From: an uncultured Pseudomonadota bacterium
GTDB lineage: Bacteria; Pseudomonadota; Gammaproteobacteria; Burkholderiales; Eutrophovitaceae
Direction: 5' to 3'
DNA length: 5,170 nucleotides
Assembly: GCA_913057845.1 (NCBI GenBank)
Contig: CAJXPC010000150.1
Location: 1 to 5,170 of the forward strand
In this document: positions 1-5,170 of the stretch, piece by piece
Layout of the letters: every line of letters starts with the position of its first letter
How positions within the stretch are numbered: the first letter of the stretch is position 1
The notes under the pieces: generated by a model
What the model was told of the DNA's origin: nothing
The model's database searches: none
The model's input: the letters and a program-made list of their open reading frames with translations, nothing else
Program-made: the position numbers and the translations under genes

Positions 1-48
1 CGAGATGTAGAGAGGTCTCGTGGGCTCGGAGATGTGTATAAGAGACAG
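1..48 (+). other. Illumina Nextera adapter contamination (not genomic)
   Basis: Bases 1-6 (CGAGAT) match the 3' end of the P7 flow-cell primer. Bases 7-14 (GTAGAGAG) match the Nextera i7 index N707 as I remember it. Bases 15-29 (GTCTCGTGGGCTCGG) and 30-48 (AGATGTGTATAAGAGACAG, the 19-base Tn5 mosaic end) make up the Nextera Read 2 adapter. The parts follow one another without a gap in the order of a library molecule, so this is untrimmed adapter assembled onto a contig end. Genomic DNA begins at base 49, the tagmentation insertion point. The mosaic end should not be annotated as a natural Tn5/IS50 end. Confidence 0.98.
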
Positions 49-189
49 GGGCGTGATTTTATGACCATTTCACGCTTAATGCAAATCAAGGATACAAGTG
101 ATTGATCCATCAGTGATTTTTTACACCCCCATCTACAGTTTAAGTTTAATAAAACATAATTAATGGCTTAGGCAGCGGCTTGCAACAGT
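49..189. other. Non-coding 3' flank of pgsA, AT-rich
   Basis: These 141 bases lie between the adapter junction and the pgsA stop codon. I see no convincing open frame and no tRNA cloverleaf. tRNA genes often follow pgsA in gammaproteobacteria, but if present here they would lie beyond the contig end. There is a T6 run at 117-122 and three copies of GTGATT (53-58, 98-103, 113-118), probably by chance in AT-rich DNA. I see no clear intrinsic terminator right after pgsA on the minus strand; the only hairpin candidate is the inverted repeat at 51-75. Confidence 0.6.
51..75. repeat. Short inverted repeat next to the contig end
   Basis: GCGTGA at 51-56 is the exact reverse complement of TCACGC at 70-75, with a 13-base loop. 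Two G-U wobbles (49/77 and 50/76) could extend it. It lies about 115 bases beyond the pgsA stop. On the minus strand it could be the stem of a terminator whose T-run would fall where the adapter now sits, so this cannot be decided. A 6-base stem with a long loop is also plausible by chance. Confidence 0.25.
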
Positions 190-771
190 TTATTTGGAAT
201 TAGCCGCGAGGATCGATGACGCCCGTTTAATATAGTAGAACATTGACCAAACGGTGAGCACCACTGCAACATAAACCAACAAGGTGCCCAATTCATAAGT
301 CGGGACAAAGTAAATCGGCTCATACAAAAACAGCAAGATGATCGAAACCATTTGAGCGGCTGTCTTAAGTTTTCCGACAAAAGAAACTGCAACCCCACGA
401 CTCTCTCCAATGAGGGCCATCCACTCACGAAGAGCTGAAATGGCAAGCTCCCTACCTATAATGATTGCAGCTACAAAAATGCCGACACGATCTAACCACA
501 CCAAAATCACTAATGCAGTCGTAACCATCAACTTATCTGCTACAGGATCAAGAAAAGCACCAAACCGTGTTGTTTGATTAAATTTTCGCGCCAAAAAGCC
601 ATCCAGCCAATCCGTGATCGCTGCAAGCGTGAAAATAAACGCGGCAGTTAAATTCTTCTCTGACGAAGGCAGTACCAAATCAGGTATATAGAACACGCAA
701 ATGAGCATCGGGATCAAAAAGATCCGTCCCCACGTTAATAAATTTGGTAATGATGAGCGCATGTATGCCAT
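190..771 (-). CDS. pgsA: CDP-diacylglycerol--glycerol-3-phosphate 3-phosphatidyltransferase (PgsA)
   Basis: This inner-membrane enzyme makes phosphatidylglycerophosphate and CMP from CDP-diacylglycerol and sn-glycerol-3-phosphate, the committed step towards phosphatidylglycerol and cardiolipin. The 193-residue protein has the complete CDP-alcohol phosphotransferase signature: D54, D57, G58, A61, R62, G71, D75 and D79, with the metal-binding aspartates all present. Hydrophobic segments lie at roughly 16-30, 41-53, 83-105, 136-150 and 160-180. The stretches FGAFLDPVADK and SALREWMA resemble the beta/gamma form rather than the alphaproteobacterial one. Length is normal (E. coli about 182). The start ATG shares one base with the uvrC stop (TAATG), and I see no strong ribosome-binding site, so translation is probably coupled to uvrC. 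A second ATG three codons on (base 762, MRSSLPNLLT) is an equally reasonable start. It is the last gene of the udgB-uvrC-pgsA operon. Confidence 0.96.
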   Translation of the reverse strand: MAYMRSSLPNLLTWGRIFLIPMLICVFYIPDLVLPSSEKNLTAAFIFTLAAITDWLDGFLARKFNQTTRFGAFLDPVADKLMVTTALVILVWLDRVGIFVAAIIIGRELAISALREWMALIGESRGVAVSFVGKLKTAAQMVSIILLFLYEPIYFVPTYELGTLLVYVAVVLTVWSMFYYIKRASSILAANSK

Positions 772-2597
772 TAATGTAACTGCCGATAGATGTGTTCTGC
801 AAGTTTCTTGCTAATACCGTCAACCTTAGCAATCTCTTCAATGCTCGCTGCAGCGACCTCCTTAACACCCCCAAACTGAGAAAGTAGCCTTTGTCTGCGC
901 TTAGCCCCGATACCCTCAATATCCTCAAGCCGAGATTGAGTTCGCTTCTTATCACGCCTTTTTCGATGCCCCTGAATAGCAAATCGATGGGACTCATCAC
1001 GAATCTGTTGTATCAAATGGAGACCAGAATCGTGCGGGTGTAGTTGTATCACCTCACCCGTTCGAGCATTGATCAGCGTCTCTTTCCCCGCCTTTCGCTC
1101 TTCACCTTTGCCAACACCGATCACAGCCAGGTCATCCAAACCTAATTCACTAAGAGCACTTAATGATGACGATAATTGCCCCTTGCCCCCGTCAATTAAT
1201 ATGAGATCTGGGAGCTTACCCTCCCCGGTAATAACCCGTTGATACCGACGAGATACAACTTGATTCATGGCGGCGTAGTCGTCGCCAGGGGTAATGTTAT
1301 CGATATTGAATCGTCTGTACTCACCAAATTGCATTTCCCCTCGATCATAAACGACGCATGAGGCTACCGTGGCCTCTCCCATCGTATGGCTGATATCAAA
1401 ACACTCAATCCGACTCAAGTGCCCCTCTAGCCCTAACGCGGTTTGAAGCGCCACCAGACGGTCCATTTGAGTCTCTTTTGTTCTCAATTGCTGCTGAATA
1501 GATAATTCAACATTTCGTTCAGACATTTTTAACCACATCCGACGTTCCGATATAGGGTTATCGTTAATGCGAACTTTCCGCTCAAAAGATTGCTGAAAAT
1601 GCTTGATGAAAACATCCTTATCAATTTTTTTATTGATCACGATCTCGTCAGGAACATCACCCACTTGATAATGATGCGTGAGAAATGCTTCCAACGCATC
1701 ACACTCATCTTGCTCCGAGGCATTTTTTGGATAAAACACCTTGTCCCCACGGTGTGATCCTCCACGTATAACGGTTAGATTGATGCCAACCAAGCCATCT
1801 ATGCTGGCCACCGTAACGATATCGACATTTCTATTTCCACTGCCAGTCACGAATTGAGTTTCGCGGACCTTAGTAAGTGCACGAATACGATCCCGAAATA
1901 CTGCAGCACGTTCAAATTGCATGTCCTCGGAGTAATCGAGCATTTCACTCTCTAACGAATGAATCACCTCATTTTCTTTACCCTGTAGAAACAACGATGC
2001 ATTCGTGACATCGCTCCTATAGTCTTCTTCTGATATTTGCTTCACACATGGTCCCGAACAACGTTGAATTTGATAAAGCAAACACGGACGCGATCGATTA
2101 GAAAACACATTATCTTCACAAGTGCGCAATCGAAATACCTTTTGTAAAAGATGGATGCTTTCTCTCACAGCATAGGTGTTTGTGAATGGCCCAAAAAACC
2201 TATCCTTGGTCACAATAGACCCTCGATACGTACTGAGTTTAGGGAACACATGCTTGGTCAGCACGATGTAGGGGTATGATTTATCGTCTCTGAAGACGAT
2301 ATTGTATTTTGGCTTTAAGGACTTAATTAGACTATTTTCTAAAAGCAATGCTTCAGACTCTGATCGGGTCACTGTGGATTCAATACGAATAATTTGCTTA
2401 ACCATTAATTGAATTCGAGGCGACAAACTCCCTTCTTTTCGGAAGTAAGACATCACTCTTTTTTTCAGATTCACGGCCTTACCGACATACAAAACACTAT
2501 CGTCCTGACCCAGCATGCGGTAGACGCCTGGAAGACCTGGCAAACGCTTGGCCTCTAAGAGGCCACTAAATCCTGATTCCTTGTTCACTCTCGTCAT
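771..2597 (-). CDS. uvrC: UvrABC system protein C (excinuclease subunit UvrC)
   Basis: This is the dual-incision nuclease of nucleotide excision repair: it joins the UvrB-DNA complex and cuts 3' and then 5' of the lesion. All domains are present in 608 residues (E. coli 610). The GIY-YIG nuclease has GVY at 24-26, YVG at 37-39, an arginine near 47 and a likely metal-binding Glu at 87. Cysteines 160, 172, 180 and 184 have the 12/8/4 spacing of the E. coli Fe-S cluster. The UvrB-binding UVR motif is at about 205-240. The RNase H-like 5' nuclease has D401 (FDISH), D440, D469 (LIDGGKGQL) and H537 (RDESHRFA). Tandem helix-hairpin-helix DNA-binding motifs occupy about 555-608. The start ATG overlaps the upstream udgB stop by four bases (ATGA), and the stop overlaps pgsA by one base. 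No catalytic residue is missing, so it should be functional. Confidence 0.98.
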   Translation of the reverse strand: MTRVNKESGFSGLLEAKRLPGLPGVYRMLGQDDSVLYVGKAVNLKKRVMSYFRKEGSLSPRIQLMVKQIIRIESTVTRSESEALLLENSLIKSLKPKYNIVFRDDKSYPYIVLTKHVFPKLSTYRGSIVTKDRFFGPFTNTYAVRESIHLLQKVFRLRTCEDNVFSNRSRPCLLYQIQRCSGPCVKQISEEDYRSDVTNASLFLQGKENEVIHSLESEMLDYSEDMQFERAAVFRDRIRALTKVRETQFVTGSGNRNVDIVTVASIDGLVGINLTVIRGGSHRGDKVFYPKNASEQDECDALEAFLTHHYQVGDVPDEIVINKKIDKDVFIKHFQQSFERKVRINDNPISERRMWLKMSERNVELSIQQQLRTKETQMDRLVALQTALGLEGHLSRIECFDISHTMGEATVASCVVYDRGEMQFGEYRRFNIDNITPGDDYAAMNQVVSRRYQRVITGEGKLPDLILIDGGKGQLSSSLSALSELGLDDLAVIGVGKGEERKAGKETLINARTGEVIQLHPHDSGLHLIQQIRDESHRFAIQGHRKRRDKKRTQSRLEDIEGIGAKRRQRLLSQFGGVKEVAAASIEEIAKVDGISKKLAEHIYRQLH

Positions 2598-3241
2598 TTT
2601 TGATTGAGCAACTCTCTGGCTTTTACAAAAACACTCTTGAACATCTCGTGTGTTAACCGTCGAGTTTGCGTGTTGTATCTGGAGCAGTGATAACTATCGA
2701 TCATGCGTAAATCGGAATTGAGCTCATGCATCGATTCATGACCGAATGGATACAGAGATTGCTTAAGATTAAGGGCTTTTAATACCGCAGAATGCGCAAC
2801 TGAGCCGAGCGCTATGACAACTCCCGCTTTAGGGACCCGCTGTAATTCTTCCAGAAGGAACTCATTACAGTTATTCACCTCAGACCCAATCGGCTTGTTT
2901 TGAGGCGGCAAACACCGCACGGCGTTAGTAATGCGACAATCTTTAAGCTCAAGACCATCGGATGCAGATTCAGATACAGGGCTTGTTGAAAACTCTAAGT
3001 CATAAAGCGTTTGAAACAAAAGAACACCAGCATGATCGCCAGTAAAGGGGCGGCCCGTTCGGTTTGCGCCATGCATTCCTGGTGCGAGACCCACTATCAG
3101 CAAACGAGCATTGGAATCCCCAAAGGATGGAACTGGACGTGCGAAATAATCGGGACGATCATCCCTCACCTCATCCAGGAAATTCGCCAGTCGTGGGCAC
3201 TTGCGACAATCTAAATTGAAGGCCTGTTTTGAAACGGGCAT
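2594..3241 (-). CDS. udgB: Family 5 (UDGb-type) uracil-DNA glycosylase, Fe-S containing
   Basis: This enzyme removes uracil, and in studied members some other deaminated bases, from DNA to begin base excision repair. The 215-residue protein has the four cysteines expected for the [4Fe-4S] cluster: C12 and C15 (CRKCPRL), C110 and C125. Motif A, GLAPGMHGANRTGRPFTGD (51-69), lacks the Asp/Asn used by family 1 and 4 enzymes in GLAPG but keeps D69, the position proposed as active in family 5. NAVRCLPPQNKP (106-117) supplies the family Asn region. Motif 3 reads H185-C-S, where many relatives have HPS, followed by YNTQTRRLT. These features separate it from family 4 (GEAPG motif). It is first in the operon and overlaps uvrC by ATGA. 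I see no strong Shine-Dalgarno and no LexA box upstream. The family is confident; the exact substrate range is inference. Confidence 0.92.
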   Translation of the reverse strand: MPVSKQAFNLDCRKCPRLANFLDEVRDDRPDYFARPVPSFGDSNARLLIVGLAPGMHGANRTGRPFTGDHAGVLLFQTLYDLEFSTSPVSESASDGLELKDCRITNAVRCLPPQNKPIGSEVNNCNEFLLEELQRVPKAGVVIALGSVAHSAVLKALNLKQSLYPFGHESMHELNSDLRMIDSYHCSRYNTQTRRLTHEMFKSVFVKARELLNQK

Positions 3242-3247
3242 CAGCGC

Positions 3248-3276
3248 TTAACGACCTGTTGCGGAATTGATATGAT
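3248..3276 (+). promoter_or_regulatory. Predicted sigma-70 promoter for efp (extended -10)
   Basis: TTAACG at 3248-3253 (4 of 6 match to the -35 consensus) is 17 bases from TATGAT at 3271-3276 (5 of 6 match to the -10 consensus). A TG one base before the -10 (3268-3269) makes it an extended -10. Transcription would start near 3283, giving a leader of about 35 bases before the GTG start of efp. The same 76-base gap must also hold the promoter of the divergent udgB-uvrC-pgsA operon, for which I found no convincing boxes on the minus strand. Confidence 0.6.
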
Positions 3277-3284
3277 GTAGAATC

Positions 3285-3298
3285 TCATCTTTCATCTT
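3285..3298 (+). repeat. Tandem 7-base repeat in the efp leader
   Basis: TCATCTT occurs twice head to tail (3285-3291 and 3292-3298), just downstream of the predicted efp transcription start. It is pyrimidine-rich on the efp transcript and reads as a GAT/AAG purine tract on the udgB strand. No known operator matches it, and two short copies may be chance. Confidence 0.35.
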
Positions 3299-3308
3299 TA
3301 ATTTGATC

Positions 3309-3313
3309 GAGGG
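3309..3313 (+). promoter_or_regulatory. Ribosome-binding site deciding the efp start
   Basis: GAGGG lies four bases before the GTG at 3318. It lies inside the reading frame that would begin at the in-frame TTG at 3303, so it favours GTG as the true start. The protein from GTG has the usual EF-P length and N-terminus. Confidence 0.75.
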
Positions 3314-3317
3314 TACC

Positions 3318-3887
3318 GTGGCAAAAGTCCTTGCAACCGAAGTTCGTGTAGGAAATTTAATTGAACTCGACAAACGAGTTTGGCGAGTTGTTAAATCGTA
3401 CCATGTTCACGTTGGTGGCCGTGGTGGAGCATTCATGCAACTCGAGCTTAAAGATGTCGAAGGCGGGACCAAACGGAATGAACGTATTCGAACCGATGAA
3501 AAAATAGAACGCGCATTCGTAGAGACACGTGACATGCAATACCTCTACCAAGACGGCGACAATTACGTCTTCATGGATCAAGAGAACTACGAGCAGCTCA
3601 ATTTACCTGCTGATTTTTTAGAGGGTCAAGCGGGTTACTTGCTGCCAAACGGGGACGTTAGAGTGAACATGCATAATGAGCGACCGATCGGAATTGAATT
3701 GCCAACATCAGTTGTTCTAACAATCAGCGATACAGAACCCGGCATCAAGGGTGCCACAGCCACGGGATCTTATAAACCAGCAAAATTGGAAACAGGTATC
3801 AACGTGTCCGTCCCCCAGTTCGTTGAAACTGGCGAGAAAATCAAGGTCAACACCGATACCGGTGAGTATATGGAGCGATCTAACTAA
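3318..3887 (+). CDS. efp: Translation elongation factor P (EF-P), arginine-tipped loop
   Basis: EF-P binds between the ribosomal P and E sites and restores peptide bond formation at polyproline stretches. From GTG 3318 the protein has 189 residues, the normal length; an in-frame TTG at 3303 would add five residues but has no ribosome-binding site. The KOW-like domain spans about 1-64, followed by two OB domains (about 67-127 and 130-187) with the C-terminal signature region EPGIKGATATGSYKPA near 140-155. The loop that reaches the P-site tRNA reads HVHVGGRGGAF (29-39): R35 (codon 3420-3422) stands four residues before F39, where E. coli has K34 four before F38. The backbone is not that of the EarP-type (arginine-rhamnosylated) EF-P, and looks closest to alphaproteobacterial or Rickettsia EF-P from memory. 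No modification gene (epmA, epmB, earP) is visible here. It is transcribed alone, divergent from udgB, and converges on nagZ with a 4-base overlap of stop codons. Confidence 0.96.
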   Translation: MAKVLATEVRVGNLIELDKRVWRVVKSYHVHVGGRGGAFMQLELKDVEGGTKRNERIRTDEKIERAFVETRDMQYLYQDGDNYVFMDQENYEQLNLPADFLEGQAGYLLPNGDVRVNMHNERPIGIELPTSVVLTISDTEPGIKGATATGSYKPAKLETGINVSVPQFVETGEKIKVNTDTGEYMERSN

Positions 3888-4918
3888 TTAATATTTGCAG
3901 CCAGCGTTCGCATAAGCTCCTTGGATGATACCTTGTACTCCACTGAGCTTATTGAAATACTAATGGGCATTTCAATGAGCCCTCGCATTTTTTTAGCGAC
4001 ATCTTGATCGTCCGAGAAATCTATATTCATACATGCTGATAACACGTCATCAGCAGCATCTGGGTCGTTACACACAAGGACCAGGTCACACCCTGCCTCA
4101 AAGGCTTTAGATGATCTTAAGGCCATATCACCCATCAAGGTGGCTGCTTTCATAGACAAATCATCACTAAACACCAACCCCTCAAATCCAAGATGATCCC
4201 TTAGGATTTCTCGTAACCATTTACTGGAAAAGCATGCTGGATCAGCGTCTACGCTCGGAAACGTAACATGAGCAGGCATGATGCCAGTGAGCGAAGGAGT
4301 CAACGCATCAAAAGGTCGAATATCTTGACTAAGCATCTCTGATATATCTCGTGTGTCTATAGCCTCATCCTCATGTGTGTCCTCAGAAACACCTCCATGG
4401 CCTGGGAAATGCTTACCCACTGAACCCACACCAGAAAGCCTCAAGCCCTCAACCAGTTTACGTCCGAGCTCAGATATCGCTTCATGATCTTCATGAAAAG
4501 CCCGGTCACCAATAACTGAGCTGTTCTTTCGATTGATGTCGAGTACTGGAGCAAAGGTCAAATCAATACCAATAGCTTTTAATTCCGAACCAAGAATAAT
4601 TCCGATGTGACGCGCAATGGCACATGCATGATTTTGATCCTGATCCCAGAGTCGGCCCAACATATCCATTGGGGGAATTCTCGTAAACTCTTCCTGGAAG
4701 CGCTGAACCCGACCACCTTCTTGATCCACACAAACCATCAGCGGCTCCTGCTTGATGGATTTCATGTCCAGAACAAGTTGTTGTAGCTGTGATTTATTTT
4801 TGAAGTTGCGCGCAAACAATATAACGCCAGCGCACCTGGGATGAACTAATCGCTCCCGATCCCTATCAGTTAACTCAAACCCGGCAATGTCTAAAATGAC
4901 TCGCCCCGCCATACTCAT
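3884..4918 (-). CDS. nagZ: Beta-N-acetylhexosaminidase NagZ (GH3)
   Basis: This cytoplasmic glycoside hydrolase family 3 enzyme removes the non-reducing GlcNAc from GlcNAc-1,6-anhydroMurNAc and its peptides during peptidoglycan recycling. Its products can act as beta-lactamase inducers in bacteria with AmpR. The 344-residue single-domain form (E. coli 341) begins RVILDIAGFELT and has VDQEGGRVQRF (64-74), the hallmark KHFPGHG (169-175), D180-T-H182 (the Asp-His pair acting as general acid/base in NagZ), MPAHV (214-218) and FSDDLSM (250-256), where D252 is the expected nucleophile. The ATG at 4918 overlaps the acpS stop as ATGA. A second in-frame ATG at 4912 has a better-placed AGGA, so the protein may begin at MAGRVILD (342 residues). 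Downstream it overlaps efp tail to tail, leaving no space for a terminator between them. Confidence 0.96.
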   Translation of the reverse strand: MSMAGRVILDIAGFELTDRDRERLVHPRCAGVILFARNFKNKSQLQQLVLDMKSIKQEPLMVCVDQEGGRVQRFQEEFTRIPPMDMLGRLWDQDQNHACAIARHIGIILGSELKAIGIDLTFAPVLDINRKNSSVIGDRAFHEDHEAISELGRKLVEGLRLSGVGSVGKHFPGHGGVSEDTHEDEAIDTRDISEMLSQDIRPFDALTPSLTGIMPAHVTFPSVDADPACFSSKWLREILRDHLGFEGLVFSDDLSMKAATLMGDMALRSSKAFEAGCDLVLVCNDPDAADDVLSACMNIDFSDDQDVAKKMRGLIEMPISISISSVEYKVSSKELMRTLAANIN

Positions 4919-5170
4919 CCTAACGACTCAGCTATAGCGTAGGCACTGAGCATATCTCCTTCGTGACTAAAACTCACGAAGATCGGACCGATTTTATTGT
5001 CAGCCAAGTGCTGTTTCAGCTTAAAGTCAAAAAATAGATCTGGCTTTCCGAGCTCACTACTGATGATACTGATCGAATGCAAAGTTACTGGAGACCTCAA
5101 CCCCGTACCCAAAGCTTTCGCGATAGCTTCTTTCCCAGAAAATCGTGTTGCGAGGTAATGAATCTTCCGC
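4915..5170 (-). CDS. acpS: Holo-[acyl-carrier-protein] synthase (AcpS), 5'-truncated by the window
   Basis: AcpS moves 4'-phosphopantetheine from coenzyme A to the conserved serine of apo-ACP, which activates it for fatty acid synthesis. Only the C-terminal 84 residues are visible, running open to the right edge. The reading frame through 5169-5113 gives RKIHYLATRFSGKEAIAKA and joins directly to LGTGLR, so the TTG at 5112 is an internal codon and not a start. The family signature RF-x2-KEA-x2-KA-x-GTG is present; the Glu of KEA (visible residue 14) is the usual magnesium ligand. ELGKP and SFSHEGDMLSAYA are the expected downstream motifs. About 40 N-terminal residues, including the other metal-binding Asp, lie outside the window. 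The stop overlaps the first nagZ ATG by four bases, which suggests one transcript. Confidence 0.93.
   Translation of the reverse strand, partial: RKIHYLATRFSGKEAIAKALGTGLRSPVTLHSISIISSELGKPDLFFDFKLKQHLADNKIGPIFVSFSHEGDMLSAYAIAESLG
4918..4921 (-). promoter_or_regulatory. Ribosome-binding site favouring the second nagZ ATG
   Basis: On the minus strand AGGA (4921-4918) is followed by five bases and then ATG at 4912-4910. The first ATG (4918-4916) begins at the last base of this AGGA, so this motif cannot serve it. Either start keeps nagZ coupled to the end of acpS. Confidence 0.5.

Noticed and set aside
30..48. A Tn5/IS50 mosaic end as evidence of a natural transposon
   Set aside because: It is directly preceded by the Nextera Read 2 tail, an i7 index and the P7 end, which is a synthetic library construct. 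No transposase or second end is present.
49..189. tRNA genes downstream of pgsA, as in many gammaproteobacteria
   Set aside because: No acceptor/T-arm pattern or CCA-like end could be found in these bases; such genes could lie beyond the contig end.
137..189. Minus-strand promoter downstream of pgsA (TTGCAA as -35)
   Set aside because: At 17-base spacing the -10 position reads TAATTA, a poor match; better -10-like words need too long a spacer.
680..1000. Minus-strand open frame across the pgsA/uvrC junction (and similar ones at 168-446 and 3357-3581)
   Set aside because: These are alternative frames over well-supported pgsA, uvrC and efp coding sequence, with no recognisable protein.
3011..3214. 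Plus-strand open frame of 67 codons
   Set aside because: It lies wholly antisense to udgB, shows no recognisable domain, and the opposite strand has all family 5 glycosylase motifs.
3242..3317. LexA (SOS) box controlling the repair operon
   Set aside because: A CTGT occurs near 3256, but there is no ACAG partner at the required spacing, so no CTGT-N8-ACAG site is present.
5110..5112. TTG as the start of a 65-residue protein
   Set aside because: The frame stays open upstream to the window edge and encodes the conserved AcpS RF-x2-KEA motif, so the TTG is an internal leucine codon.
49..5170. A novel defence, mobile or biosynthetic system
   Set aside because: Every frame of appreciable length resolves to a known housekeeping family, the genes abut with almost no unexplained space, and there are no repeats, integrase or insertion boundaries.

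Overview
This is a housekeeping segment of a proteobacterial chromosome at the end of an assembled contig. The first 48 bases are not biological. They are the tail of the Illumina P7 primer, an 8-base i7 index and the complete Nextera Read 2 transposase adapter. Genomic sequence starts at about base 49, and the window leaves acpS unfinished at its right edge. PgsA, UvrC (with the four-cysteine Fe-S spacing of the E. coli enzyme) and NagZ all read as beta- or gammaproteobacterial proteins. The order acpS-nagZ-efp-(x)-uvrC-pgsA also recalls betaproteobacterial and some gammaproteobacterial chromosomes. EF-P does not fit: its backbone looks more like alphaproteobacterial EF-P. I therefore place the organism in Proteobacteria, probably beta/gamma, without a finer rank.

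Layout: 49-189 is a short non-coding flank. Bases 190-3241 hold a tightly packed minus-strand operon read udgB > uvrC > pgsA, with a 4-base ATGA overlap and a 1-base TAATG overlap. Bases 3242-3317 are a divergent intergenic region with a good extended -10 promoter for efp on the plus strand. efp (3318-3887) converges on nagZ, and their stop codons overlap by 4 bases. nagZ is preceded by, and overlaps by 4 bases, the 3' part of acpS on the minus strand.

Functionally, the left operon joins base excision repair (family 5 uracil-DNA glycosylase), nucleotide excision repair (UvrC) and the first committed step of phosphatidylglycerol synthesis (PgsA). The right-hand genes cover rescue of ribosomes at polyproline (EF-P), cell-wall recycling (NagZ) and acyl-carrier-protein activation (AcpS).

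I found no mobile element, CRISPR array, RNA gene, toxin or defence system, and nothing that amounts to a new multi-gene system. The two points most worth a second look are the sequencing adapter at the contig end and an EF-P whose modification-loop tip carries arginine where lysine is expected on this kind of backbone.
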